Below are positions 35,663-46,500 of a stretch of 64,000 nt of DNA, one piece after another. The stretch lies in the NCBI GenBank assembly GCA_902780915.1, contig CACZHK010000019.1, positions 1-64,000 of the forward strand, written 5' to 3'. The position numbers and the translations under genes are program-made. The notes under the pieces were generated by a model. It searched no databases, was not told the origin of the DNA, and was given only the letters and a program-made list of their open reading frames with translations. This DNA comes from Pseudoselenomonas ruminantium. Lineage in GTDB: Bacteria; Bacillota; Negativicutes; Selenomonadales; Selenomonadaceae. Position 1 is the stretch's first letter; each line of letters begins with the position of its first letter.

Positions 35663-36262
35663 TTAATCAGAAAGGTGTATGCGAATCTCTGTGATGATGC
35701 CATTTCTCACGATAAAGTGCATGGACAAACATTCATTGGCGTTATAGGTATAAACAGTCCGATTCAATCTTTCATCATATTTCTTGTTCTGTTCCTCAGA
35801 CAACTTAGGAGCCAAATGCTTCTCAATATACACTGCATCTGCCATGCCATAAACTTGCGTCAGCACATCTTCTGACATACCTACAGCCACTCCATCAGGC
35901 GTAGCGTTGTTGCCCACCTTCATATTCTTCGTCACCCTGATATCAGCCAAGACAGGCTTCTTCTCACCGCTGAAGTCCACGAAGGTAAATATCATGCCAT
36001 CATAGTAATGCCTTATTCCACCTTCATCGGAGATATTTTTTGGCTCTCCATATTGACCCCGAATCACTTGCGGGCTATCCCCCGTATGTATGCTCCCTAT
36101 CCCCACCTGCTCTGCATAAACGGAGCAGCTAATGGGCAGGCCGCCCAGATTCGTCGTAAATGCAGGCTCCCTGTAAGCACTGACTTCATTCATGCTTCCA
36201 AAGGAAAGCCCCAGTATTAGCCCGGCAACAAGTACGGCTATTTTTTTTGATAATTTAGTCAT
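35663..36262 (-). CDS. Secreted protein of unknown function
   Basis: A 199-residue protein with a signal peptide (MTKLSKKIAVLVAGLILGL..., cut after VSA near residue 29). The mature part has IRGQYGEPKNISDEGGIRHYYDG, MSEDVLTQVYG and a C-terminal LSMHFIVRNGIITEIRIHL. This is somewhat like small outer-membrane assembly (SmpA/BamE-like) repeats, but I am not sure. AAAGGGGG precedes ATG. It lies 115 bases beyond the CRISPR array end, on the same strand. Confidence 0.75.
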   Translation of the reverse strand: MTKLSKKIAVLVAGLILGLSFGSMNEVSAYREPAFTTNLGGLPISCSVYAEQVGIGSIHTGDSPQVIRGQYGEPKNISDEGGIRHYYDGMIFTFVDFSGEKKPVLADIRVTKNMKVGNNATPDGVAVGMSEDVLTQVYGMADAVYIEKHLAPKLSEEQNKKYDERLNRTVYTYNANECLSMHFIVRNGIITEIRIHLSD

Positions 36263-36377
36263 CAGACATCCCCCTTTCTGATTAGGAAAAGCTACAATGC
36301 TTATTAAATATCCATGTGACCATATTCTTCTCGAAATTCTTCTTTATATTCATTTTCCTTATCATGCACTAATCTCC

Positions 36378-39300
36378 TTTCTAAGCCGCCTACACGGCGG
36401 GTCACTGTATATGCCCAGGTTCATCGGCTTCCCAACATTTTCTAAGCCGCCTACACGGCGGGTCACGTTTTCTCTTATCTTGTCTTTATTATACTATATT
36501 TCTAAGCCGCCTACACGGCGGGTCACGGGTAGGCTTCGCTTCGCACCTTGAAGTTAGTTTTCTAAGCCGCCTACACGGCGGGTCACGTATGCCACGCCAT
36601 CATTCAGCACTTCATTACTTTCTAAGCCGCCTACACGGCGGGTCACTTCACCAATTCTATCATTCGCACGGCGGACAATTTCTAAGCCGCCTACACGGCG
36701 GGTCACAGGCAGGTACAGTACCGGGAACCGCCCAAAGTTTTCTAAGCCGCCTACACGGTGGGTCACGCCGAAATAAGTCATAACTGCAATCTCAGCCATT
36801 TCTAAGCCGCCTACACGGCGGGTCACTCAACAATGGTTGTTAATTCACAATATATGCTTTTCTAAGCCGCCTACACGGCGGGTCACTCCGCTCAAGTTCG
36901 TTTTCGCTGCATTCCCATTTTCTAAGCCGCCTACACGGCGGGTCACACCAGTTCTTCCGAACTCCCGTCAATCCCCATTTTCTAAGCCGCCTACACGGCG
37001 GGTCACCTCCACGGGTTCGGCATCGGCTCCATCGTCCGTTTCTAAGCCGCCTACACGGCGGGTCACTATCTCGCGCACTACCTCGTCATGGTGGGTGATT
37101 TCTAAGCCGCCTACACGGCGGGTCACTGATTATGTAGACCTGGAAAAGAAGAAGAAGCTTTCTAAGCCGCCTACACGGCGGGTCACGAATGACATCAACC
37201 TTGGCGTAACATCGTCAATTTCTAAGCCGCCTACACGGCGGGTCACTTTATGGCTCGTGGGGCATGATTTGGATTGATTTTCTAAGCCGCCTACACGGCG
37301 GGTCACGCGTTGACGCAGCAACGGCAGCCACCCAAATGTTTCTAAGCCGCCTACACGGCGGGTCACTTTCCTTAAAGATGTACAACGCGCAATATAAATT
37401 TCTAAGCCGCCTACACGGCGGGTCACTGGCGAACCATATCCTTGCGATTATTGTGGCTTTTCTAAGCCGCCTACACGGCGGGTCACGAACAACAGGGCCG
37501 TGACAAGCTCGGCTGAAATTTCTAAGCCGCCTACACGGCGGGTCACGGCAGAAAGTGATGGAAGAAGAAGGACGAGCATTTCTAAGCCGCCTACACGGCG
37601 GGTCACAGCACCCAATGAAGACGAAGACGGCGACTATTTTTCTAAGCCGCCTACACGGCGGGTCACCGAGCTTTTCTTCTACCGTGGGTTCTGGAGGATT
37701 TCTAAGCCGCCTACACGGCGGGTCACTCTATGAGCGCTGGGGCGAGAATAAGTATGGCTTTCTAAGCCGCCTACACGGCGGGTCACATTACAGTCGGTTT
37801 AAGAGTGCAGAGCAAGCATTTCTAAGCCGCCTACACGGCGGGTCACGCCAATGCACGGCATCTGAATACCACCCTTTATTTCTAAGCCGCCTACACGGCG
37901 AGTCACTGATGCCAACGGTGTTACTCATACGGTTGACTTTTCTAAGCCGCCTACACGGCGGGTCACGGAGAGCAGGGGCCGCGCATAAGCAGCAAGATTT
38001 TTCTAAGCCGCCTACACGGCGGGTCACAGACCAGCTGCTGGCGCTCTTGCTGAAGGGAATTTCTAAGCCGCCTACACGGCGGGTCACTCCTTGGCGGTGT
38101 CGGCATAGGTATTCTTACATTTCTAAGCCGCCTACACGGCGGGTCACGTATGAATGGAATGATAAAGAAACGGATGAATTTTCTAAGCCGCCTACACGGC
38201 GGGTCACGGCAGAGAGAACCAGAACGGCGGGCATCAGATTTTCTAAGCCGCCTACACGGCGGGTCACCACTGCCTGCCGGTCATCTCCGCCGCGATTGCC
38301 GCCTACACGGCGGGTCACTAGCCAAACCAGAGCAAACTCTGCAGTAAGGATTTCTAAGCCGCCTACACGGCGGGTCACATGCAATGCCAGCTTATAAAGA
38401 CACAAATAAGTTTCTAAGCCGCCTACACGGCGGGTCACGGAATAAGATGGAGGCGATAGCGGCCTTGTTCTTTCTAAGCCGCCTACACGGCGGGTCACAG
38501 CTGGGCGGGAATTCATATCGTCATGGAGCATTTCTAAGCCGCCTACACGGCGGGTCACCCAGCCCGTCCCCTTGATAATCTCTGCCAGCATTTCTAAGCC
38601 GCCTACACGGCGGGTCACGTAGACAGAGCCGTGAGCTCTCTCGATACAGATTTCTAAGCCGCCTACACGGCGGGTCACGCATACCGCTTGAGGGTGGCCT
38701 CAATCTGCCGTTTCTAAGCCGCCTACACGGCGGGTCACGGTTCGGGTTCGCTCTCTGACAGCAAGATAAATTTCTAAGCCGCCTACACGGCGGGTCACCG
38801 TAGTCGGTATTAAGTCCACTAAAACCAATATTTCTAAGCCGCCTACACGGCGGGTCACTACTTCACGGTCTACAATAGGGGTCACATCAATTTCTAAGCC
38901 GCCTACACGGCGGGTCACTACTACAAAGGCGAGAATGTTGGCGAGCAGAGTTTCTAAGCCGCCTACACGGCGGGTCACCCCACGGCTTCGGACATATTCA
39001 CTGTCACGCTTTTCTAAGCCGCCTACACGGCGGGTCACAAGCGGCGTAAAGCACATCGCGCCGCTGTCAATTTCTAAGCCGCCTACACGGCGGGTCACAT
39101 CCTGGTTGTCGCTTCTTGCGGTTTTTCCAATTTCTAAGCCGCCTACACGGCGGGTCACAATATGCCATATGATATTGTTGTACGCCTTGATTTCTAAGCC
39201 GCCTACACGGCGGGTCACGCTTGACTTCGGAAACGTGGGGCGCAACTGTTTTTCTAAGCCGCCTACACGGCGGGTCACCTCCTGCTCTCACGGCTCACAA

Positions 39301-39458
39301 TGTCAAGCAATTTCTAAGCCGCCTACACGGCGGGTCACCAGGAAGTCCCTGCAATCTCTCACACTCAGTATTTCTAAGCCGCCTACACGGCGGGTCACTC
39401 TTTTGGAGCATAGATAAAATTCTCGGGGTATTTCTAAGCCGCCTACACGGCGGGTCAC
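36378..39458 (-). CRISPR. Type I-F CRISPR array, 52 repeats and 51 spacers
   Basis: A 28-nt repeat (first copy 36378-36405, last 39431-39458) recurs every 60 nt. On the minus strand it reads GTGAC, the stem CCGCC-GTGTA-GGCGG, then CTTAGAAA, matching the I-F pattern cut by Cas6f 3' of the stem. Spacers are 32 nt, with two of 33. Variants: one base change each in the copies at 36739 and 37879, and a copy at 38300-38318 lacking its first nine plus-strand bases. Orientation, the mutated copies and cas6f position put the leader at the right end and the oldest spacers at the left. Confidence 0.98.
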
Positions 39459-39588
39459 AGGAGCAATGCTCTCCACTCCCCTCCAAAACAAATGCTTGCT
39501 CAACCTCACTGCCACTTTACCCCAAATTTTGACTGCCACAAATCAGCCCTTATTTTATGCGTTGTCACAACGCCGCCAAAAATTTGGG
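39459..39588 (-). promoter_or_regulatory. CRISPR leader with candidate promoter and palindrome
   Basis: A 130-bp gap between cas6f and the array. On the minus strand TTGGCG (39574-39579), a 16-nt spacer and TAAAAT (39552-39557) form a plausible array promoter. The spacer is filled by the palindrome GCGTTGTCACAACGC (39559-39573). Confidence 0.6.
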
Positions 39589-40176
39589 TCAAAAATCTGG
39601 CACCGTGGACTGATTGTCCAATCCATAACTCCCGAATCCTAGCATCTTCTGTTTATCATGCGGTATACGTTCTATATAGAGCCTATACCTTTGCTTATTC
39701 GTCTCACTGCTCATCTTCACATATGGTAATTTTATGCCATCACACATCTGTGGAAACATTTTTATCGCCTCTTCATAGGCCACAGAATGCCGCTTGGCAT
39801 AGCGCCTAGCCTTTTGCATGGCACTTGCTTCCTGGTGATAGCGCCTATAAACTACATAGCCTTTAACCACCGATGGTATAGGCCGAATCCTTGTTATATG
39901 GATATAATCTTGATAGCGTTGCAACCATTTTTTTATATCCAGCTTTGTCAATTCTTCTTCGGTTTCTGCCCAAAGCCTCAACTTACTACCTAATCTTACC
40001 TTATCACCATCCTCGTATTGTGGAAACGATACACCTACGCGCCCTTTTGCTTCTCCATCCATCTGTGATGCCAAAGCCAAATGAAGTTGTTGATACAACT
40101 TGCTCCATATGTGATTCTCCGTTATTTCCGCATCCGGCAACAATGTGAGTTCCTGATAATACTTCACCCTGCTCAC
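39589..40176 (-). CDS. cas6f: Cas6f (Csy4) crRNA endoribonuclease
   Basis: A 195-residue protein of Csy4 size. It has the N-terminal YYQELTLLPDAEITENHIWSK strand-helix start and a His in LYQQLHLAL (residue 32) at the place of the Csy4 catalytic His. A basic helix (KARRYAKRHSVAYEEA) fits stem-loop binding, and the C-terminus ends GFGSYGLD like Csy4. It cuts the repeat 3' of its hairpin to leave the CUUAGAAA handle. The start overlaps csy3 by four bases. Confidence 0.95.
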   Translation of the reverse strand: MSRVKYYQELTLLPDAEITENHIWSKLYQQLHLALASQMDGEAKGRVGVSFPQYEDGDKVRLGSKLRLWAETEEELTKLDIKKWLQRYQDYIHITRIRPIPSVVKGYVVYRRYHQEASAMQKARRYAKRHSVAYEEAIKMFPQMCDGIKLPYVKMSSETNKQRYRLYIERIPHDKQKMLGFGSYGLDNQSTVPDF

Positions 40177-41183
40177 CCCTTGCCAAACACACCGCCACGC
40201 ACAAGCACAGCCATGACATAGTGCTCCGCTTCCACACTTGCCAAAGGTTCACCCAAAGCAAATTTATCGAACAACGTATAGAAGTCAACCTTTTCCTTCG
40301 GATTCCTAAATGCCTTACCCAGCGTTGTCACTGCACCATACGGCTCTACCGCGATAGGGCCAGCACCTTCATCGGTGTTAAAAGCAGGATACCATGTGTC
40401 AATTGTACGGATAGCATTGCCCAACTTCTGTGAATGCATGGCCGCCACACCGTTCACATGATACAAAATCTTGCTCTTTCTGCTGTTTCCCTTATCAAAC
40501 ACCAATTCCTCACTGGGATATACTTCCTGTCCCATTCCCAGCTTTGCATAACATTCCACTTCGATGAACTGGTACGGCTCCTTGCCAGCTAAAGCCGTTG
40601 CTATTTTTTCCCCTAACGCTTTAAGCTCTTCACATTCTGTGAATTCACGCAACGAATAGTCATAGGCATTGAACTTTTGTGTCCATTCCCCCACCTTGAC
40701 ATATACCTCTATTTTTTCTGCCCCTAAGCGATTTCTCCATAAAAAACGCGCACTAGCGATATTATATGCATAACGGTATGCCAGTTCGGTAAAACCATTT
40801 TTTTCCATATAACCTTTGGCCGCCTCAGCATAACTTTGGGCAAAAGCTGCATTGTTGCAAGCTGAAGGTTTTTCTACTCCACTCAAGACCTTGATTGTAA
40901 AAGTCATCTTCAATGTATCCTGTTCCATTCCCAAGGCACAGGAATCTACTTGCTGTAAATTAGGTTTCTCTACCTCAGCATTGAGCTTTGCCGGATCATT
41001 CTGTACTGCAGGCTTCAACCGATTAGATATGGTTCCACGAACAGATTTTTCTACCAAACGCAATGGCTCAACCGGGAGCTTATGCTCATCATCCCAACAA
41101 GTACCATACATATAGCCATCTGAAACTACTAATTTCTTCTCAAAAGCCAACACCGATGCAATATCTGCTGCCTTCTTAGCCAT
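40173..41183 (-). CDS. csy3: Csy3 (Cas7f) backbone subunit
   Basis: A 336-residue subunit of the I-F surveillance complex. ASVLAFEKKLVVSDGYMYGTCW near the N-terminus, RNRLGAEKIEVYVKVG and YPSEELVF are typical of Csy3. Six copies line the crRNA spacer in the known complex. It shares one base with the csy2 stop. Confidence 0.94.
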   Translation of the reverse strand: MAKKAADIASVLAFEKKLVVSDGYMYGTCWDDEHKLPVEPLRLVEKSVRGTISNRLKPAVQNDPAKLNAEVEKPNLQQVDSCALGMEQDTLKMTFTIKVLSGVEKPSACNNAAFAQSYAEAAKGYMEKNGFTELAYRYAYNIASARFLWRNRLGAEKIEVYVKVGEWTQKFNAYDYSLREFTECEELKALGEKIATALAGKEPYQFIEVECYAKLGMGQEVYPSEELVFDKGNSRKSKILYHVNGVAAMHSQKLGNAIRTIDTWYPAFNTDEGAGPIAVEPYGAVTTLGKAFRNPKEKVDFYTLFDKFALGEPLASVEAEHYVMAVLVRGGVFGKG

Positions 41184-42118
41184 TATGCTTCCTCCTCTAT
41201 ACGCACATTCCTGTTACCTGCATTACTGCACAGATACAAACCTTCCGCTTCATTATACCTATATTCCCACATCATTTCCTCGATTGAAGAACATCTATAT
41301 GGCATAACAAATTCCCCGACTGATATCAACGGTTCCACAAAATGATGGTCATATTCGTAAGACCGCTGTTCCTTTACTTTAAGTTTGCCTGACAAGTCTC
41401 TGAACCCCACCGCTATAGGCACCAGCCAGCCATCTGCAATCACTTTGCTTCTCGTCCAGCCAATCAAATTCCCACCGGCATCTTTATTGGCAGAATATTG
41501 TACCTGCATAGTTTCCAGCAATTTATCCAGAGCGTCTTTGCCTTCTTCATATGTTAGCAAATCCTGACGTCCAATCACCACATAGCCTGGCATCAATTTG
41601 CCTTTTACTCTGCGTATATCCTGCTCACTATCTTCATCAACAGGTTCTATCTTCCAACGCTTGTAATCATTGGCATGCAAAACAATATCTCCACCAGCAG
41701 CTTTCAGACGTGGCAGTTCCTTGCAAATAACTTCCTCACAGGCATCTTTCAGATTCCCCTTCAAACCTTCTACTTCCACCAGCAAGCTAACTTCTAAATG
41801 GCAACGTGCTTCCTCTATAAATGGTGGTCGTTCAAACTCCCCTGTTTTCCTGCTTTTTTTTAGCGGATTCGCCGTTCCTATCAGATAACCATAATAGTTT
41901 TCCTTGTCTCGAAACACTTGCAAATCACATTTGTGACAGGCAATGGCCATGCGTGGAAAACTTATAGAATGCAATTCATCATGTTGCTGTATACGCCTTT
42001 GCAGTGCATGAATCATCCCCAGCCAAGCAGTCATGCTAGGAAAGCCTACCGTATACGGACTACTGGCCGCATTTGCATTTTTAATCTGCAAGTGGGGAAT
42101 TATTAGATAATTTTTCAT
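41183..42118 (-). CDS. csy2: Csy2 (Cas5f)
   Basis: A 311-residue protein with LIIPHLQIKNANAASSPYTVGFPSMTAWLG at the start, a characteristic Csy2 opening, then DCxL-like and GWTRSKVIADGWLVPIAVGFRDLS segments. It binds the crRNA 5' handle with Csy1. It starts two bases after the csy1 stop. Confidence 0.93.
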   Translation of the reverse strand: MKNYLIIPHLQIKNANAASSPYTVGFPSMTAWLGMIHALQRRIQQHDELHSISFPRMAIACHKCDLQVFRDKENYYGYLIGTANPLKKSRKTGEFERPPFIEEARCHLEVSLLVEVEGLKGNLKDACEEVICKELPRLKAAGGDIVLHANDYKRWKIEPVDEDSEQDIRRVKGKLMPGYVVIGRQDLLTYEEGKDALDKLLETMQVQYSANKDAGGNLIGWTRSKVIADGWLVPIAVGFRDLSGKLKVKEQRSYEYDHHFVEPLISVGEFVMPYRCSSIEEMMWEYRYNEAEGLYLCSNAGNRNVRIEEEA

Positions 42119-42120
42119 TA

Positions 42121-43293
42121 TTACCCCTCCTGCTGCTGTAAATCTTCACGTATATATTCTAGTATTTCTGCATACAAAACATCAAACTCCCCATCCCCTA
42201 AAATCAACTTTTCCTTCCCCATGATAATTCTATAAGAATTCATCAGCCACTTGGTGAAATCCTCTGCAATTTTCTCTTGCCATTCCTTATCCCCACATCT
42301 CAAATCCTTATATTTATCATCCAGCCATATAGACTGCTCACGACTCAATTCCCGCTTATCACTCCATCCTTGTTCAAGCTGGCGCAAAGCATAAACTCTT
42401 TGCAAAACCAGATCCATGATCTGTCGTTCAACCTTACGAACTGATAGGCGAATATCCTTATTATTACGCCTATCAATATAACGGGCGTGCAAATATTGGA
42501 ACAGACCTGTAAAATACTTAAGTCGCAATGTCTCCCGGAAAAAATTCTTACGAGGATATATTATATCTCGTTTTTCCAATACTGGAGGAATAGATGGAAG
42601 CATATAGCTGCGTCCACCCTGACGATTGTTGCCGAATGAAATATTTTGCGGTTTAGTCCCGCCGAACTTCTGCGATACAAGATTATATATCCTTACATGA
42701 TTGCTGCCATATTTTTCAGATTTTTTATCATGTGCCTGACGAGCTTCTTCCTCCATCCCACGAATACGCACTCTTACTTCTTGCATAATGCTAGAGGGAG
42801 GAAGCACTGTCAGCAAGTGATAATCATCCTTCCCAACTGGAAAGTATACCTGCTTCAAACGCTCATCAGATGAATCAGCAGATTCGTAAGATTTTGCAGC
42901 CAGAATCGCCTCTCTTAAGGCTTCGTAATCTAAATGGAGATCCTTAATATCACTCTCTAGGAGTTCATCTCCAGCCTTAATATGCTCATAAAAAGTAGCC
43001 CCATCTTCCAATTTAAGCTGCAATAAACTTGCTGTTGCCAGATAATTAGCCGCCACAAAAATATCCGTTGAACAGGCTACAGATGCCGTAGACACATAAG
43101 GTTCCATAGGTTTATTGTTTATTTGTGCCTGCCAGTTGACTGTCACATCTGGATTGGAAAAGCGGCCTATATGAGTTGAAAACTGGCATTTGCCAGCGTT
43201 TTGAGCCACCTCCATCAGCCACTCCGCTTTCGACTTCCCCTTCTTCTCAGCCTCCGCTTCCACATAATCTCCAAATATGCTCATTACCTTCAC
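42121..43293 (-). CDS. csy1: Csy1 (Cas8f) large subunit
   Basis: A 390-residue protein, slightly short for Csy1. GKCQFSTHIGRFSNPDVTVNW, KFGGTKPQNISFGNNRQGGRSYMLPSIPP and the C-terminal helical part match the family. In the complex it recognises the CC PAM. AGGTGAAGGT precedes ATG. It is the first gene of the csy1-csy2-csy3-cas6f operon and has its own consensus promoter. Confidence 0.93.
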   Translation of the reverse strand: MKVMSIFGDYVEAEAEKKGKSKAEWLMEVAQNAGKCQFSTHIGRFSNPDVTVNWQAQINNKPMEPYVSTASVACSTDIFVAANYLATASLLQLKLEDGATFYEHIKAGDELLESDIKDLHLDYEALREAILAAKSYESADSSDERLKQVYFPVGKDDYHLLTVLPPSSIMQEVRVRIRGMEEEARQAHDKKSEKYGSNHVRIYNLVSQKFGGTKPQNISFGNNRQGGRSYMLPSIPPVLEKRDIIYPRKNFFRETLRLKYFTGLFQYLHARYIDRRNNKDIRLSVRKVERQIMDLVLQRVYALRQLEQGWSDKRELSREQSIWLDDKYKDLRCGDKEWQEKIAEDFTKWLMNSYRIIMGKEKLILGDGEFDVLYAEILEYIREDLQQQEG

Positions 43294-43343
43294 CTCGCTT
43301 ATTGTATTGTTCGATGTTATACTTCAATTTCCTCTTATTTCTT

Positions 43344-43372
43344 ATTATATACACCTATTCATGCCTTGTCAA
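43344..43372 (-). promoter_or_regulatory. Consensus promoter of the csy operon
   Basis: TTGACA (43367-43372), exactly 17 nt, TATAAT (43344-43349): a perfect sigma-A promoter. Upstream, at 43376-43390, lies a 15-nt match to the mini-CRISPR spacer, with CC at 43391-43392 on the PAM side. Confidence 0.92.
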
Positions 43373-43398
43373 CATAATAAAGAATATATAGGGTTATA

Positions 43399-43473
43399 TT
43401 TTTTTGCCGCCTACACGGCGGAGCAATGTCAATAAAGAATATATATTTCTAAGCCACCTGTACGGTGGAAACT
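43399..43473 (-). ncRNA. Mini-CRISPR: candidate cas-regulating guide RNA
   Basis: Two degenerate repeats flank a 19-nt spacer. Repeat A (43446-43473) keeps the 3' part GGCTTAGAAA-like handle and has the stem CCACC-GTACA-GGTGG, where paired changes keep base pairing. Repeat B (43399-43426) keeps CCGCC-GTGTA-GGCGG but ends in CAAAAAAA. Cas6f cutting of both would release CUUAGAAA + 19 nt + stem. The spacer (43445-43427, minus) begins TATATATTCTTTATT, identical to the csy promoter upstream DNA. See finding. Confidence 0.75.
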
Positions 43474-43503
43474 ACTATACATGTCTATGCTAACACATCT
43501 CAA
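43474..43503 (-). promoter_or_regulatory. Candidate promoter of the mini-CRISPR RNA
   Basis: TTGAGA (43498-43503, overlapping the cas3 stop codon), an 18-nt spacer and TATAGT (43474-43479). Initiation would fall at the start of degenerate repeat A. Confidence 0.55.
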
Positions 43504-46500
43504 TCAGACTTGTACATACCAAACTGATCAGAATAGAGCCATTTTCTGTCCTCCTTATCACCATAAACAGGCACATTGATAATTCCTACATAATATCCGC
43601 CCTTATTTTCACCATGAACTTCCCTATATGCCGCCAATGCCGTCTGATAGTCCCGCTTCAGCCAAAATCTCTCATTCTCTGAGTCAAGCAACCTCGGATA
43701 GAAACGCTCTTGAGATACCCATTCCCCCGTATGTGTATCTTTCTCACAAAAACACAGCCGTCCATCATCCTGCTCTATTAGACACAACTCCATATCCTTC
43801 TGTCCATCCCGGAACGGATTCAATCGTTGTGGCAGCCCCGTAAGCCACCAATACTCCTCCTGCCACCCATGCAGTCCTCCCGCTCCCGCTTTTGACAAAT
43901 CACGAAAGTCTGCCAGGACTTTATGCTCCAAATCTATCAAGCTATCATGTGGATGCAGCTTTTCAGAACGTTCTGTGCGCGGTGCAGCGTCAATACGCTC
44001 TGCAATCTGTTCCATGTCCACCAGCTTTTTCATGTCATGGCTCGCAAGCATATATGTATTAGATTCAAAACCCGGGTTGCAAAATGCCACCTTCCGTTGC
44101 TTGATAGCATTTACATTATACTGCATGACAGCTATGTTGCCCGACAATATTGCTTCTGTTGCATTGCGATGCCTAAGTATACGCCCTGCCAACTGAATGA
44201 TAGACCTATAAGATGACGGCTCCACTACTGCCCAGTCAAAATCATGGTCACGCCCCAATTCCTCTACTGGCGTTGCTACCACTATAAATATTATATTCTG
44301 TTCCCTGGCCTCACTGATATGCCTGCGCACCACTGCATCTTGGAAATCTATTTCTGATAAATTCTGATCCTTGCGTTTCAGCACAGCATCAAGATACCTT
44401 TCCTCCGAACTACGCAGAAGGGCCGTCTGCCTGCTATGATATACCAACACCCGTGGAGCAATATCTTTTGGCCACGCTGATTCAAGAAAATACTTAGCTG
44501 CCTGAACACATGGATTAATATTGGCCAGACGAACCAGGCCAAAAGATATCTTCTTTCCTGTTGCTTTATCTGTCACGCCTTGTCGAGTGTGAAGTTCCAC
44601 TATAGTCTGCAACATTATCCGATAATACGCCGTCATCCTTTCTTCCATTGGCAGCGACATAATATCTTCGCAATCCACAATCCTGCCACAACGCTTCACA
44701 GGCAGTGACATCAGTTTCTTGTTATGACTTTGAGCAAAGACTTTATGCCATTCATGATATTTTTTCAGGGCATGTTCCTGCACCGATTCTCCCATTGTCT
44801 GAACTTTGGTCTGAAATTCGTCACACCATGCACAATTTATCTGCACCTTATAATCGAAGAACCTTGCATAGGCTTCGCGTCCGCTCCAGTAGGCAGAAAA
44901 TAGTCCCTCTGCCAGGTCTGGCGGTATTGTCGCAGAAGATATGACAACATTTCTGCCCAACATACCCGCCATATGTACCAATCGGGCAATTGCCACTAAA
45001 TCCTTTCCCGTGAAATCATCTATCTCATCAATGACCACATCAGCTGCCATCAAGCGCAGAAACGGCAGTATATGACGTCCCCCTCGCACAGTTTCCACGC
45101 TTGGCATCAGATGGTCAATAGTCGCCACCAATACCGGTGCATAAAGCAAGTTCCGATTTTTCCTCTTTCTGCCAGGCGATGATTCCAGCAACACATCCAA
45201 AATCTTATTTTCTTGAGAAAAATCCGCTTCCAGCTCTCCCGGAATCAGTTCATTCATGCACCCTGTATCGCTGTTCTCCTCCCAAGCATCATCATCGTAT
45301 AATTCTTTAACTGCACCCGCCCCCACCAGTACAGCCATTTCACTATCGTCCAGCCCTATACGATTGCGGTATTCCTTGCCTGTTTGCAAAGTCAGGCTAC
45401 GTAGCCCCAAAAGCAAACTATACCGCAGAGACCTGCCATCAGGAGAAATCGCTTGCATGATTTTAGCATTAGCAAAAGTCTTACCGCAGCCAGTACCTGC
45501 CATGTTGACAACAAACCAGCCCTCATGGCCATCACTGACTTTTTCTCTGTCTTTTCTATGATCGCGAATCTTCGTTACTGCCTTATCCTGCCAGCTAAAT
45601 GCTTTATGACTCTTCCTATGTAGATTTGACACATCAGCTACACGCTCCATACCCTCAGAAAAATGTGGCAAGCAATGTGCCACCCGTACAGCCTGTTTTG
45701 CCACTCTCACCAAATGCTCATCCAATCTTTGCTTAAGGCCGCCTTTGTCTGTATTAGCATACAAACTGCATGCATCTGGCCAATTTTTATCTGCCACATC
45801 AGCCGAAATTGTGTAATCACTGAGCATGAGGCTAACCCTTGCATAATACAGCAACAGGCGTACATTTCCTTTTTTCCAGATTTCTTGCAATATATCCCTT
45901 TGAGCAAGCAGCCTGGTTGACCATTTCTGCAACTGTTTTTGCCATCTATCAGAATGTTGCAAGCCACTTGCAATTTTTATACTTGCTACACCTGCTTTTT
46001 GATATCCCCACTTCCCATTAATGATCGATAATATTCCTTCAAAGTCCGGCATATCATTTACATTGCCAACATAGCCTTCCGCTTCTTTCGTATCTAATAT
46101 TGGCAGCCTATGGTGCGACATTATCAGCCAGCATAGCATACTTGCCACAGAAGGCAACTTGGTTATCTTTTCACTTACATTCTCCTGCAACCATTTCTCC
46201 AACTTCTTTTCATGGATTTTCCCATTTTGCAGCAAAGCCAGCCACTCTTCATCCGTATGGCCTTCAGTCTGCCACACCAAGCCTTCAAGTAACTTGCAAC
46301 TCAGCCATTCGTGGCGGAATTGCTCATCGCTATCCTTCTTCTTTTTCAGCAGTTTCTGGAAGGCTGTATTAGCTTTGCCCCAATCATGCAACAGCCCTGC
46401 CATAGCTGCCAGAGCCTTTATCTCCGGCAAATACTGCCAATCATTCTCCCACTTCCTATGAGCCACATCTTTCTGCGTACTGTTCACTGGCACATATCCC

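Noticed and set aside
36467..36498. The second spacer from the left resembles the csy1 promoter region (TTTCTCTTAT and TTATTATA parts).
   Set aside because: The alignment needs gaps and both stretches are AT-rich low complexity, so chance is the better explanation.
36554..39539. Many open frames encoding repeated peptides such as VTRRVGGLE, LSRLHGGS and SKPPTRRVT.
   Set aside because: They are translations of the CRISPR repeat in all frames; the 60-nt period keeps them open.
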